Positions 6,659 through 17,428 are shown, counted from the first letter of the stretch. The stretch is DNA of 64,000 bases from RBG-16-34-14 sp963798865 (GCA_963798865.1 CAWCVZ010000004.1:248001-312000), one strand, 5' to 3'. Notes: a model not told the origin generated them from the sequence alone. Program-made: numbers and translations.

Positions 6659-9346
6659 ATGTTCACTTTTACTAATAAAGTTTTTGCTTATTTATGTTGC
6701 TTATTGCTTTTGTTTGCAGCAATTACTGTTAATGCGGGAACAACAGGAAAAATATCCGGAAAAATTTCTGATGCTTCGACCAAAGAGCCTCTTATTGGTG
6801 CAAATATTATTATTGAAGGGACTAACCTTGGCGCAGCAACTGATTTTGACGGTAACTATTTTATTATAAACATTCCCCCCGGCACTTACAATATTAAAGC
6901 TTCCCTGGTTGGATACTCATCTGTTACATTTACAAATGTTAAAGTATCTGTTGATCAAACTACAAAAATTGATTTTGAATTAACAGAAGAATCAATTCAA
7001 CTTTCAGATGTTGTGGTTACTGCAGAAAGATCTATAGTAAGAAAAGATTTAACATCAACTGAAGAAACTGTAACTGGTGAAAATATTTCTATGCTTCCTC
7101 TCGAAGATGTTTCAGCAGTTGTGAATTTGCAGGCTGGTGTAGTTGATGGTCATTTTAGAGGTGGGAGAAGCAGTGAAGTTAAATATATGATTGACGGTGT
7201 TCCTGTAAATGACGCCTATTCCGGTCAATCATCATTGTCGGCTGAGGTAAATAGTATTGAAGAAATCCAGGTGCTTACAGGTACATTTAATGCTGAATAT
7301 GGCGAGGCTCTGTCGGGAGTTGTAAACCAGGTTACTAAAATTGCCGGAGATAAACTGGATGGGAATATTTCTTTTTATTCAGGAGATTATATAAGCACTC
7401 ATAAAAGTATTTTCACAAATATAAATGATGTTAATCCTAATGATGTATATAATATTGATGGAAGCTTAAGCGGACCTGTTCCCGGGTTTGGGAATTTTCT
7501 TAAATTCTTTTTTTCCGGGCGTTATAATGATGATGAAGGATCAATTTACGGACAGAGAATTTTTAATCCATCAGATTCCTCTAATTTCTCAGCTAACAAT
7601 TCTGCAGACTGGTATGTTGGTGCAACGGGAGATAAAAAGTATGTCCCGATGAATTATAGCAAGAGACTATCGCTTCAGGGAAAATTGGCTTTTAATGTTG
7701 GCGGCGGAAAAGGTATAGTATTGTCAGGTCTGTATCAGGATAATCAGTACCGGGATTATAATCAACTTTATAAATTAAATCCCGATGGCGATTATAAAAA
7801 ATTTCAGAAAAGCTTTTTAGGTATTGCAAGCTATACTCTTTTGCTGAGCAATTCGGCTTTCATTGATTTTTCTGCTTCAGGAATAAGATCAGAATACAAA
7901 CAATATGTTTATGAAAATCCACTCGATCCCCGGTATGTAAATCCTGACAGAAAAAAAGATGTGAGCGGCAATGCCTTTTATACAGGTGGTACAGAGAACT
8001 GGCATTTTAATCATACTACAACAAGTTTAACCGGCAAAACCGATTTTACATGGCAGATTGATAATATAAATCAAATTAAATCGGGACTTGAATTCACACA
8101 TCATAAATTAGAGTATCAGGATTTCCAAATAATTATCGATGCAACTTCAAATTTTAAACCTATGCTGCCGCAGCCCGGAGCTTTTAATTATAATATTTAT
8201 CAATCGAATCCATATCAGTTTGCTTATTATATTCAGGATAAAATCGAATATGATTACTTAATAATTAATGCTGGTCTCCGTTTTGATTATTTTGAACCCG
8301 ACGGGAAATATTTAAAGGATCCAAATAAAATTAATGAACTTGATGAACTTCAACCTCCGTTTCCGGATTCACTATTAATAGAAGCAAAATCAAAATATCA
8401 GTTTAGTCCGCGTATTGGGTTGTCTTATCCTATATCAGATAAAGGTGCAATTCATATTTCTTACGGACATTTTTTTCAGATTCCTCCTTTTGAAAATTTA
8501 TATAGAAATCCAAACTTCAGAATTCCGTTAACCGGTGACTTTCCTCAGAATATCGGAAACACAATAGGGAATGCGGATCTTAAACCTCAGCAAACTATTA
8601 TGTACGAGATTGGTTTGCAGCAGGCTTTAACTGATGAATTAGGCATTACAATTACGGGTTACTATAAAGATATTAGAAATTTACTCGGTTCAGAGATATA
8701 TATTAAAAATGAATTTAGAAAATTCAGCAAGCTTGTTAACAGAGATTATGGTTCTGTAAAAGGTATCACACTATCTTTTGAAAAAAGATTTAGAAATTGG
8801 GTAGGAGCTACATTAGACTATACGTTCCAGGTTGCAAAAGGAAGTGCTTCCGATCCGAATGCTGCTTTTAATAATGCCCAGGCAAATCCGCCAGTCGAAG
8901 AAAATAAGCAGCTTGTTCCTTTAGACTGGGATAGAACTCATTCTTTAAATTTTACCTTAACGCTTGGAATACCGGGGGATTATATTGCAAGTTTTATTGG
9001 CAGACTTGGATCTGGTTTGCCCTATACTCCAGCATTGCAAAATCAAAGGACTGGTTTGGAAAACAGTGATAACAGACCATCGTTTTTTGATGTTGATTTC
9101 TATATAACCAAATATTTTGAAATAGTTGGTCAGCAGATTTCGGTGTTTGCAAAGATTTATAATTTGTTCGATACTCTCAATGAGGTTAATGTTTTTGGCG
9201 ATACAGGCAGAGCAGGAGAAACTCTCGAACTTACAAGAAACCAGGCGCCGCCAAGAGGTGTAAATACAGTGCAGGAATTTTTTACAAGACCGGATTTTTA
9301 TTCTTCGCCTAGACAAATTGTAGTTGGTGCTTCTCTTTCATTTTAG
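6659..9346 (+). CDS. TonB-dependent outer-membrane receptor with CarboxypepD_reg-like domain
   Basis: Outer-membrane active transporter of about 895 residues. I place the start at ATG 6659, where AGGTGG lies 5 bases upstream and a signal peptide begins directly; a GTG at 6650 is in frame. After the signal peptide comes the carboxypeptidase-regulatory-like beta-sandwich (GKISGKISDASTKEPLIGAN, near residues 29-110), then the plug (VVVTAERS ... FRGGRSSEVKYMIDGVPVND) and a beta-barrel ending in ASLSF with terminal Phe. No SusD-type lipoprotein partner is encoded nearby. In this locus it is the likely route for oligosaccharides across the outer membrane. Substrate inferred from neighbours. Confidence 0.93.
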   Translation: MFTFTNKVFAYLCCLLLLFAAITVNAGTTGKISGKISDASTKEPLIGANIIIEGTNLGAATDFDGNYFIINIPPGTYNIKASLVGYSSVTFTNVKVSVDQTTKIDFELTEESIQLSDVVVTAERSIVRKDLTSTEETVTGENISMLPLEDVSAVVNLQAGVVDGHFRGGRSSEVKYMIDGVPVNDAYSGQSSLSAEVNSIEEIQVLTGTFNAEYGEALSGVVNQVTKIAGDKLDGNISFYSGDYISTHKSIFTNINDVNPNDVYNIDGSLSGPVPGFGNFLKFFFSGRYNDDEGSIYGQRIFNPSDSSNFSANNSADWYVGATGDKKYVPMNYSKRLSLQGKLAFNVGGGKGIVLSGLYQDNQYRDYNQLYKLNPDGDYKKFQKSFLGIASYTLLLSNSAFIDFSASGIRSEYKQYVYENPLDPRYVNPDRKKDVSGNAFYTGGTENWHFNHTTTSLTGKTDFTWQIDNINQIKSGLEFTHHKLEYQDFQIIIDATSNFKPMLPQPGAFNYNIYQSNPYQFAYYIQDKIEYDYLIINAGLRFDYFEPDGKYLKDPNKINELDELQPPFPDSLLIEAKSKYQFSPRIGLSYPISDKGAIHISYGHFFQIPPFENLYRNPNFRIPLTGDFPQNIGNTIGNADLKPQQTIMYEIGLQQALTDELGITITGYYKDIRNLLGSEIYIKNEFRKFSKLVNRDYGSVKGITLSFEKRFRNWVGATLDYTFQVAKGSASDPNAAFNNAQANPPVEENKQLVPLDWDRTHSLNFTLTLGIPGDYIASFIGRLGSGLPYTPALQNQRTGLENSDNRPSFFDVDFYITKYFEIVGQQISVFAKIYNLFDTLNEVNVFGDTGRAGETLELTRNQAPPRGVNTVQEFFTRPDFYSSPRQIVVGASLSF

Positions 9347-9370
9347 TGTATTTATTTATTGGAGAATAAA

Positions 9371-12300
9371 GTGTTTAATATAAAAAAGATTTTCACTTAC
9401 ATAATCTTCATAACTGCAGTTACTATCATTAATTCAAATATGATTTTTGCACAAAGGATTATTGATAAAAATAAGGGTGATCATAACCAGACAAGAAAAG
9501 GATTTATGGATGGAAACCTTGCTGCAACAGTTTATTATAACTTTGGTGAAATTGCAGACTGGATGAATGAACCAAATAGAAGCGGTGTGTGGCCAAAAGG
9601 AACTAATCATACTTATGTTGATGGAGTTGCAATCATTGTTCAAGCGGAAGCAATGGATCCCGCTGGAAATTTAATCCATCCTCTCGAATCAAATTATTAT
9701 GAATTTACACGTTATAATGCTTCAACAGGTATAACTTATGGCTGGTGGCCTTTGCCCGGATATACCGGGCAGTTTAGCAGCTCTCCTGCGCGAAGTGATG
9801 ATCCGAAAACATGGCCAACTACCTGGCCAGATAGACCGCCGGATTGGAATAATACCTGGAATGGATTTTTTGGTAAAGGTGTTTTCAATGCAGATGTTGA
9901 AACTTACTTTGTTTTTGATGATAACGAAGATAGGCAATATAAATTAGAACATAATTTCTCTCCTGATGCAGATGATCCTTCAAGGGGCGGATTGGGAATG
10001 CAGGTTAGGGCAAGAGGTTTTCAATGGTCCCAGGTTTTAGCAGAAGACGTAATCTTCTGGTATTATGAAATTACAAATATGGGTACCTATGATTACAACA
10101 AAACTTTATTCGCACAATATGTAGATTGGGGAATCGGCGGACATGATAACTCATCAAACAATGCCGGGGATTATAGCGAACTATTAGATATGTCTTATGC
10201 CTGGTCTGTTGTTCCTTTTGGAAGCCCGGGAAACTGGAGCCCTGTTGGATATGCAGGTTATGCTTTCCTTGAAAGCCCCGGTGTTCCCGATGATGGAATT
10301 GATAACGATTCTGATGGTCCTACAGATGAAAAACGCGATAACATTCCTGTTAATTTTATAACTGATCCTAACCAGGATCCTTTCTTAAGAAATCCTTTTC
10401 AGGATACGACAAAATTTTTTCAATTCTATGGATATTCATGGAGACCTCACTGGGATGCTGATGAAAATGCAAACTGGAGATCATATTTTGATTTAAATGA
10501 AAATGGTCAGTGGGATGAAGGTGAATCTCTAAACGATGATGTTGGAACGGATGGTATAGGTCCCTTTGATGATAATTACACCGGGCCTGACGTTGATGGA
10601 ACTGAAGGCAACGGAAAACCTGATCAGGGTGAACCCAATTTTGGCATTCTTGATAAAGATGAATCAGATCAATTAGGTTTAACAGGGTTTAAAATCTATG
10701 CAGTGCATACTTATGAGCTTGATAATGATGAAGAAAATTGGACTGTACTATCTGGACTTCCCGCACCGCACGGTCAATCTCTCGTAGGGGTTAACCTGGC
10801 AAATTATTTTTCCAGTTATCTTTTTAGTATGAATGGTAGAAATACATATTCAAATGAAACAGGACAAATTGAAGAGGCGGGTGAAACTGAGAGATTTTCT
10901 ATGTCTATGATTTTTGGAATTAATACCGATGACATTTTTAGAAGAAAGAAAACTGTTCAGCAAATTTACAATGCTAATTATCGTTTTGCCAAACCACCTG
11001 AGAAACCTATACTAACTGCAGTACCTGGGGATCATAAGGTAACATTATACTGGGATGATCGTGCAGAAAAATCATTTGATGAATTTTACCAGAGAATAAA
11101 TTTTGAGGGTTACAGGATTTACCGTTCTACGGAACCAAATTTTCTTGAAAACAAAATTATAACTGATGCCTATGGTAAGCCTGTATTCAGATCTCCGATT
11201 GCTCAATTTGATTTAATTGATGGTGTGACAGGGTTGCATCCTATTGATGTAAATGGAGCAAAATTCTTTTTGGGTAATGACTCTGGTCTCAAACATTCTT
11301 TTATAGATACAACCGTACAAAACGGGCAAACTTATTATTATGCAATTGCAGCTTATGATAAAGGATTTGAAACTGTAACTGTTCAGGGAAATATTGAAGG
11401 CATTCCTCCTTCAGAAACAACTACAATTCTTAAAAAAGATATTAGTGGAAATATCACAACAGATATAAATACTGCGGTAATCACTCCGCGGGCGCCCGCT
11501 GCCGGTTATCTTGCACCGGAAATACAATCTTTTGAAGGAACAGGACCCGGTACAGGAAATATTTCAATTAGTATTCTTAATCCGGATTCCGTTAAGAATT
11601 TTAATACCTATCATCTGGAATTTTACGATAGCTCACCGTATCATAATTCTGCGCATCCAAAATATTCTCTTTTGAATGCCTTGACTAATGATACTTTGCT
11701 GAATATGCGTACAATTAACGGGGTTAAAGAACAGACTCCGATTGTTGATGGTTTTACTGCTGACATTTCAAGCGATACATCCGTAACGATAGATTTTTCT
11801 AAGTCTGGCTGGACAGTTGGTAACAGTAATTATATAGTTCAAATCGGTTTTGATTCAAGATTTCAGGGTGCATACCTCGGAAAGAAAATTGATTACCCTG
11901 CTGATTTTGAAATTCATTTAACTGATCCGGGTCAGGGAGATTTATCTTTTCCTGCTACAACTTTTAGCCAGCCAATTCAATCCAATATTATTGTGAAAAA
12001 TGTAACAGAGCAAAATGATCATTTCCAGTTTATTTTCCGTGATCAGAATACAGATGGAATCTTTAATGATGGTGACGCTATATTTTTTGTTTTTGGAGAT
12101 TCATTGGGTAAACCTGCTACAAATTTTTCAGATTTGCACGTAAGCTGGTCTGTTACTTTTATTAAAGACACCACAATTGCCGAAGAAAATCAGAGACCTC
12201 CCCAGTTTGGAGATGTGTTTAAAGTTGTTAACACAAAACCATTTAGAGAAGGGGAGTATTACGAGTTTACTACAAAGGGACAGGGTTTTGATAAATCCTT

Positions 12301-12625
12301 AGCACTGGTTGAATTAAATAATGTTGCGGTTGTACCTAATCCTTATGTCGGCGCTGCTTCATGGGAACCGGTTTCAACTGAAGTAGGACGAGGTGAGAGA
12401 AGAATATTTTTTATTCATTTACCAAGTGAATGTACAATCAGGATTTACACAATTAGTGGAAAACTGGTTAATACAATTGAACATTCAAGTACAATTTCCG
12501 ATGGACAGGAAAGTTGGGATCTCGTTTCTAAAGATGGGATGGACATAGCCTTTGGTGTTTACATTTTCCATGTTGATGCACCGGGAATTGGTGAAAAGAT
12601 TGGAAAGTTTGCAATAATAAAGTAA
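9371..12625 (+). CDS. Large secreted protein with FN3-like domain and T9SS-type C-terminus
   Basis: About 1084 residues. The likely start is GTG 9371, since GGAG lies 6 bases upstream; a TTG at 9359 is in frame. A signal peptide is followed by a long region with no recognised enzyme signature, including an Asp-rich DDGIDNDSDGPTDE stretch that may bind calcium. A fibronectin III-like segment lies near residues 545-680 (GDHKVTLYWDDRA ... YRIYRSTEP ... YYYAIAAYDKG). The end (VVPNPYVGAASWEP ... SGKLVNTIEH ... FGVYIFHVDAP) is the VPNPY-type sorting variant. It sits between the TonB receptor and a PorV-like protein. Probably surface-exposed; function unknown. Confidence 0.82.
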   Translation: MFNIKKIFTYIIFITAVTIINSNMIFAQRIIDKNKGDHNQTRKGFMDGNLAATVYYNFGEIADWMNEPNRSGVWPKGTNHTYVDGVAIIVQAEAMDPAGNLIHPLESNYYEFTRYNASTGITYGWWPLPGYTGQFSSSPARSDDPKTWPTTWPDRPPDWNNTWNGFFGKGVFNADVETYFVFDDNEDRQYKLEHNFSPDADDPSRGGLGMQVRARGFQWSQVLAEDVIFWYYEITNMGTYDYNKTLFAQYVDWGIGGHDNSSNNAGDYSELLDMSYAWSVVPFGSPGNWSPVGYAGYAFLESPGVPDDGIDNDSDGPTDEKRDNIPVNFITDPNQDPFLRNPFQDTTKFFQFYGYSWRPHWDADENANWRSYFDLNENGQWDEGESLNDDVGTDGIGPFDDNYTGPDVDGTEGNGKPDQGEPNFGILDKDESDQLGLTGFKIYAVHTYELDNDEENWTVLSGLPAPHGQSLVGVNLANYFSSYLFSMNGRNTYSNETGQIEEAGETERFSMSMIFGINTDDIFRRKKTVQQIYNANYRFAKPPEKPILTAVPGDHKVTLYWDDRAEKSFDEFYQRINFEGYRIYRSTEPNFLENKIITDAYGKPVFRSPIAQFDLIDGVTGLHPIDVNGAKFFLGNDSGLKHSFIDTTVQNGQTYYYAIAAYDKGFETVTVQGNIEGIPPSETTTILKKDISGNITTDINTAVITPRAPAAGYLAPEIQSFEGTGPGTGNISISILNPDSVKNFNTYHLEFYDSSPYHNSAHPKYSLLNALTNDTLLNMRTINGVKEQTPIVDGFTADISSDTSVTIDFSKSGWTVGNSNYIVQIGFDSRFQGAYLGKKIDYPADFEIHLTDPGQGDLSFPATTFSQPIQSNIIVKNVTEQNDHFQFIFRDQNTDGIFNDGDAIFFVFGDSLGKPATNFSDLHVSWSVTFIKDTTIAEENQRPPQFGDVFKVVNTKPFREGEYYEFTTKGQGFDKSLALVELNNVAVVPNPYVGAASWEPVSTEVGRGERRIFFIHLPSECTIRIYTISGKLVNTIEHSSTISDGQESWDLVSKDGMDIAFGVYIFHVDAPGIGEKIGKFAIIK

Positions 12626-12663
12626 TGAAATCTAAAAGTTTAAATCTACTGCAAGAGGATATT

Positions 12664-13701
12664 ATGAATATGGTAACTCGCGCAAAAACATTTTTTTTAC
12701 TTTCTCTTTTTCTCCTGGGAAATTATAATCTCTATTCTCAAAACGTTTCAAAGACAGGAACAACAGCCGCTTCTTTTTTAGAAATCGGAGTTGGCGGTGC
12801 TGCTAATGGAATGGGTGGTGCATATGTCGGTCTTGCAGCAGATGCTTCGGCCCTTTACTGGAACGTGGGTGGGATTGCAAACCTTACTCAATATGAAGCC
12901 ATATTAGTGCACACTGATTGGATAGCAGATACAAAATTTGATTATGCCGGTTTGATTATTCCATTAGGTGATTTTGGAAATCTTGGTTTGAGCTTTACCT
13001 CTTTATCTATGGAGGATATGAAAGTGAGAACAGTTGAACAGCCGGAAGGAACCGGTGAAAATTTTAGTGCGGGTGATATTGCTGTAGGTATTTCATTTGC
13101 AAGACATTTAACAGACAGATTTTCTGTGGGAATAACTGCAAAATATATTAAACAAACTATCTGGCATATGAACTCATCTGCATTTGCATTTGATGCAGGC
13201 ACTACATTTAAAACCGATTTATTAGGCGGGTTAACAATCGGAGCCGTAATGTCAAATTTTGGTACGCCTATGCGTCTTGAAGGAAGAGATTCAAGATATT
13301 TTATCAGGGTAGATGAAACAAAACAAGGCTCCAATGACAGAATTCCTGTTAACATCGAATTAGATACCTGGGATCTGCCGCTCTCTTTCCAGATAGGTGT
13401 TTCCACTCACGCAATTAATTATGATGATTATAAATTAACTGTCTCAGCTGATGCCCTGGTTCCGAATAATGATTACCAGAGTTTAAACATCGGGGCAGAA
13501 TTTTCCTTTATGAATTATTTATTTCTGAGGGCAGGGTATAATTCCCTTTTCCTTCAGGATGCCGAAGGCGGTTTGTCTTTTGGTGCAGGAGTAAATTCAA
13601 AAATGTTGTTGAGTGCAGCAACAGTTAATTTTGATTATGCTTTTAGAGACTTCGGGCGGCTGAAAGATGTGCACAGTTTTTCTATTGGAATAAAATTTTA
13701 A
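12664..13701 (+). CDS. PorV/PorQ-like outer-membrane protein
   Basis: About 345 residues of an outer-membrane beta-barrel related to PorV/PorQ of the type IX system. The start at ATG 12664 is preferred: AGAGGAT lies just upstream and a typical signal peptide follows at once. The ATG at 12625, overlapping the previous stop, would add 13 residues before it. The mature N-terminus carries the family motif (FLEIGVGGAANGMGGAYVGLAADASALYWNVGG), and the barrel ends in GIKF. PorV proteins help deliver T9SS cargo to the surface; a copy inside a glycan locus suggests service to the local cargo proteins, which is inference. Confidence 0.88.
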   Translation: MNMVTRAKTFFLLSLFLLGNYNLYSQNVSKTGTTAASFLEIGVGGAANGMGGAYVGLAADASALYWNVGGIANLTQYEAILVHTDWIADTKFDYAGLIIPLGDFGNLGLSFTSLSMEDMKVRTVEQPEGTGENFSAGDIAVGISFARHLTDRFSVGITAKYIKQTIWHMNSSAFAFDAGTTFKTDLLGGLTIGAVMSNFGTPMRLEGRDSRYFIRVDETKQGSNDRIPVNIELDTWDLPLSFQIGVSTHAINYDDYKLTVSADALVPNNDYQSLNIGAEFSFMNYLFLRAGYNSLFLQDAEGGLSFGAGVNSKMLLSAATVNFDYAFRDFGRLKDVHSFSIGIKF

Positions 13702-13741
13702 ATCGTTAATATTTTGCCTCATAATACTTTTGAAAAAATAA

Positions 13742-15256
13742 TTGAAAACATTTCCACTAATTTTATTTTTTTTATATCTGAGTCCCATATTTCCCCAGGA
13801 CCTGTTCAACGAAAACAATCAAAATAAAATTAATAAAGAAGCTGTAGTTGCTGAGGTTGATACAATAAAAATTACCGCGGAAGAGTTCTACTACAATTAC
13901 GAATTTGGACCTGCATTTCCAAAAAGAAAAAGTAATTCAAAAGAGACTCACCTGAATTATTTAATTGATGAAAAACTTCTTGCATTAGAAGGTTATGAAG
14001 AGGGAATTACTGATCAGGATTATCCAAAAGGATTGTTTAATGATATTAAATCAGATTTGACTACTGAAGAATTATTTAGAAAAGAAATTTTACCTAAAGT
14101 TGAAATAAATGAAAACGAAATTGAAAAAGTGATTGAGAAAAAACAAATTGAATACCAGGTAAGATGGTTATATTCTGATGAACAGCAATCAATTGAAAAT
14201 TATCTTATAAAATTAAAAAACAGAATTTCTTTTGATTCTCTTTTTAACTCACAAATAAATGATTCTGTTTTTGTGGATGACAGAGAACTGAAAAGCAGTT
14301 TATATGATATATACATGAAAAATCCAATCTTGGCAAAAATTCTTGATACTTTGAAAGCGGGGAATGTCTCAGATCCTATTCATACTGATGATGGATGGTA
14401 TATAGTAAAGGTTGATAATATCTGGAAAAATTTAATTACTAATGAAACAGAACAAATAAAACTCAGGCAGGAATCAATTGAAGCATTAACTAAAAGTAAA
14501 ATGGGCGCTTTATCTGATGCCTATGTGAATAATTTGTTCTCCAAAGAAAACCTGATAATTAAACGTGATGCTTTTAATATTCTCAGATCCTACTTAGGAA
14601 AAACTCTCCTGACTCCGGAAAAATATAATGAGTGGGGTTTAGATAAGAAATTGGATGATGCTTTATCCAATCTTGGATTAAAAAGAGGAGAGAAATATCC
14701 GGGCATCCCATTAGTCGTTGGTATAAATAATAATTTTTCATTGGATGAATTTATTATTTGGTATAGAAACCGCGATGAATATGTTAAGTTTTTAAAGGAT
14801 GATTTGATAAGCTTTTCAAAATCTTTGGAAAATTTGGTTTGGCTTATGGCAAGAGATAAACTGCTTACAAGGACCGCTACTGAAAGAGGATATGATAAAT
14901 CAGAATGGGTTAAAAAACAGTCAGGCTGGTGGAAGGATAAAATATCCTACAGTGCATACAGAAATGAATTGGCAAATTCAATTACTTTAAATTCAGAGGA
15001 GATAAATCTCCTTAATGAAAAAAAGAAATCTAAATCGGATATCTTGAGTGAAAAATTATCTGAGAAAATTCTTCATAAAGTTTTAGAGCTGAAGAAAAAA
15101 TATAAAGTTAAAATCAATAAAGATGTTCTTGATAAAATAAACGTTTCAACTGAAAATGATAAAAAAGCAATTGATATGTATTTAGTAAAGAGAGGCAATT
15201 TAATTCCAAGACCACTTTATCCTTCCATAGATAATGATTGGGTGAGCTGGGAATAG
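13742..15256 (+). CDS. Exported SurA/PpiC-like peptidyl-prolyl isomerase-type protein
   Basis: A 504-residue exported protein with a TTG start and an N-terminal signal sequence. The layout resembles SurA-type chaperones: an N-terminal helical segment (VAEVDTIKITAEEFYYNYEF, LNYLIDEKLLALEGYEEGI), then a parvulin-like segment near residues 140-225. Only the C-terminal parvulin part is well conserved (LKAGNVSDPIHTDDGWYIVKVDNI), and the first half looks degenerate. A long Lys/Glu-rich helical region with no recognised domain follows. It probably assists folding of outer-membrane or secreted proteins from the neighbouring genes; isomerase activity is doubtful. Confidence 0.72.
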   Translation: MKTFPLILFFLYLSPIFPQDLFNENNQNKINKEAVVAEVDTIKITAEEFYYNYEFGPAFPKRKSNSKETHLNYLIDEKLLALEGYEEGITDQDYPKGLFNDIKSDLTTEELFRKEILPKVEINENEIEKVIEKKQIEYQVRWLYSDEQQSIENYLIKLKNRISFDSLFNSQINDSVFVDDRELKSSLYDIYMKNPILAKILDTLKAGNVSDPIHTDDGWYIVKVDNIWKNLITNETEQIKLRQESIEALTKSKMGALSDAYVNNLFSKENLIIKRDAFNILRSYLGKTLLTPEKYNEWGLDKKLDDALSNLGLKRGEKYPGIPLVVGINNNFSLDEFIIWYRNRDEYVKFLKDDLISFSKSLENLVWLMARDKLLTRTATERGYDKSEWVKKQSGWWKDKISYSAYRNELANSITLNSEEINLLNEKKKSKSDILSEKLSEKILHKVLELKKKYKVKINKDVLDKINVSTENDKKAIDMYLVKRGNLIPRPLYPSIDNDWVSWE

Positions 15257-15264
15257 AAATTCTT

Positions 15265-16557
15265 ATGAAATATTTTTTAGAAATAATAATTCTGATCTCA
15301 ATTGGTTTTTTCATGACCGGCTGCGGAAATAGTAATAAAAATTCCCATGATGTAATGTTATACTGGTGTTCAAATAATATTGATGAGATAAAGTTTGCCA
15401 AAGCATTAACCGATAAGTGGAATAAAAACAATCCAAATAACCTCATTAAATATCAGCCTGTCCCGGAGGGAAGATCGAGCGAGGAAATTATACTCGCAGC
15501 AGTTGTTGGAAACACAACTCCGGATATTTATTCCAATATGTGGCAGGGAGATGTTGAAGCATATGCCGAGGCAGGTGTTCTGGTTGCGCTCGACACTCTT
15601 GAGGGATTCTCAGATTTTCTTTATGAAAGGTGCGATAGTGCAGTTATCGAGGAAATAAAATCTCTGGATGGTCACATCTATCAGGTACCCTGGAAGATCA
15701 ACCCGATTATGCTGATTTATAATGTTAATATTATAAATGATTTAGGTTTACAAGGTCCTCCTGAAACGTACAGTGAATTTTTCAGTGATTCAAAAAAATT
15801 TCAGAAAGATACCGATGGTGACGGATACGTTGACAGATGGTTTGGCTATACTGAAGTTGAAGTTACGTGGTGGCAAAGATTTTTTGACTTTTATCCTCTG
15901 TATCTTGCAGCATCGGGCGGAGCACCTTTAGTAAAAAATAATAAAGCTGTTTTTAATAATAAATATGCAATTGAAGTTTTTTCTTTTATGCGGGAATTAT
16001 ATAAAAGAAATTATTTCTCAAAGGAGAAACTTTCTGCACGTCAGGATCCTTTTTTAAGCAGCACTATTGCAACAAGATTCACAGGTCCCTGGGAAATAGC
16101 CCATGCTGAAAAATTCAAGCCAGAAGGTTTTAGGTATGAATACTCATTTATCCCTTCACCTGATGAACACAAAGGACCGGTTTATACTTACGGAGACCCT
16201 AAAAATATTGTCATATTTAAGACTTGCAAAAATCCTCAGGCTGCATGGGATTATATTAAAACTCTCATTGATAAAGAAGGTGATTTGAAACTTTTGGAAT
16301 TAACTAATCAATTGCCCAGGAGAAAAAACCTTAGTACTGATGAATTCTTTAATAGATATTTTAAGAATAACCCCAAAATGAAAATATTTGCGGAACAATC
16401 TAAATATGTAAAGGGAACTGATGCTTCTCCGGTACTAAAGGAAATTTTTGATTTGATTTCACAACAGTATGAAGCGTGCGTAGTTTACGGGATGAAAACC
16501 CCGAAAGAAGCAATCAGCGATGCTGCTGATGCAGTTAATTTATTATTCCTTGAATAG
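15265..16557 (+). CDS. ABC transporter sugar-binding lipoprotein
   Basis: A family 1 extracellular solute-binding protein (about 430 residues). ATG 15265 gives a lipoprotein signal ending in MTGC; the ATG-less upstream extension to 15238 overlaps the previous gene and is unlikely. The mature part shows sugar-binder features: a KFAKALTDKW N-terminal helix, TTPDIYSNMW, YQVPWKINPIMLIYN, and RFTGPWEIAHAEKF. Two permease genes follow at once. It would capture oligosaccharides in the periplasm after TonB-dependent uptake. Confidence 0.92.
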   Translation: MKYFLEIIILISIGFFMTGCGNSNKNSHDVMLYWCSNNIDEIKFAKALTDKWNKNNPNNLIKYQPVPEGRSSEEIILAAVVGNTTPDIYSNMWQGDVEAYAEAGVLVALDTLEGFSDFLYERCDSAVIEEIKSLDGHIYQVPWKINPIMLIYNVNIINDLGLQGPPETYSEFFSDSKKFQKDTDGDGYVDRWFGYTEVEVTWWQRFFDFYPLYLAASGGAPLVKNNKAVFNNKYAIEVFSFMRELYKRNYFSKEKLSARQDPFLSSTIATRFTGPWEIAHAEKFKPEGFRYEYSFIPSPDEHKGPVYTYGDPKNIVIFKTCKNPQAAWDYIKTLIDKEGDLKLLELTNQLPRRKNLSTDEFFNRYFKNNPKMKIFAEQSKYVKGTDASPVLKEIFDLISQQYEACVVYGMKTPKEAISDAADAVNLLFLE

Positions 16558-16567
16558 TTATTTTTAA

Positions 16568-17428
16568 ATGATTTATAGAAAAAAAATATTACCCTACCTT
16601 CTCGTTTCTCCATATATAGTTCATTTTTTTCTGTTTGTTGCTTTTCCTGTAGGGTTTTCCATTGTGCTTACATTTCACAAATGGAATATTATTTCTCCAA
16701 TGGAATATACCGGGCTTAATAATTATGTAAGACTTTTCAATGATAAAACATTTATTAAATCAATTGGGAATACGCTTATATTTTTACTCATTCATATTCC
16801 ACTTCAAATTGTTTTTGCATTGTTCTTGGCAGAAATATTAAATCAAAAAATAAAATTAAGAGGGATCTTCAGGGGTGCATTTTTTCTGCCTGTTGTTGTT
16901 TCAGGAGTTGTGGTTACAGTTTTATGGCAGCAGTTATTTGGATACGATACCGGATTGCTGAACAGATTATTAACCGAAATTGGTTTAGGTAAAATCGGCT
17001 GGTTAACTGATCCGGATATAGCGATGAGTTCCATAGCAATTATGGCAACATGGAAAAATGTAGGTTTATACATAATTCTTTTTTTAGTGGGGCTTCAAAC
17101 CGTTCCGCCGCAATACTATGAAGCTGCTGAACTTGAAGGAGCTTCTCACTTACAAAAATTTTTTAAAATTACATTACCTATGATTAATCCAACAATTTTT
17201 TTAGTTGTCTTACTTTCAACCATCGGCGGGTTTTCATTGTTCATTGAACCTTATGTTATGACCGGTGGCGGACCTTTAAACAGTACTATATCAGCAGTTC
17301 TTTATATATATAAACAGGGATTTTTCTACTATCACATGGGTTATGCAGCTACATTAGGATTATTTTTTGCATTAATAATTTTAGGTGTGGTTGTAATTCA
17401 GAAAAAATTTATTGAAAAAAATAATTGA
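16568..17428 (+). CDS. ABC sugar permease, MalF/UgpA type
   Basis: A 286-residue inner-membrane protein with about six transmembrane helices. The cytoplasmic EAA loop that contacts the ATPase is visible (YEAAELEGASHLQKFFKITLPMINP). The first helix follows the typical KKILPYLLVSPYIVHFF start. It lies 10 bases after the binding-protein gene and overlaps the second permease by 4 bases, so the two are co-translated. It is the first half of a sugar importer. Confidence 0.95.
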   Translation: MIYRKKILPYLLVSPYIVHFFLFVAFPVGFSIVLTFHKWNIISPMEYTGLNNYVRLFNDKTFIKSIGNTLIFLLIHIPLQIVFALFLAEILNQKIKLRGIFRGAFFLPVVVSGVVVTVLWQQLFGYDTGLLNRLLTEIGLGKIGWLTDPDIAMSSIAIMATWKNVGLYIILFLVGLQTVPPQYYEAAELEGASHLQKFFKITLPMINPTIFLVVLLSTIGGFSLFIEPYVMTGGGPLNSTISAVLYIYKQGFFYYHMGYAATLGLFFALIILGVVVIQKKFIEKNN

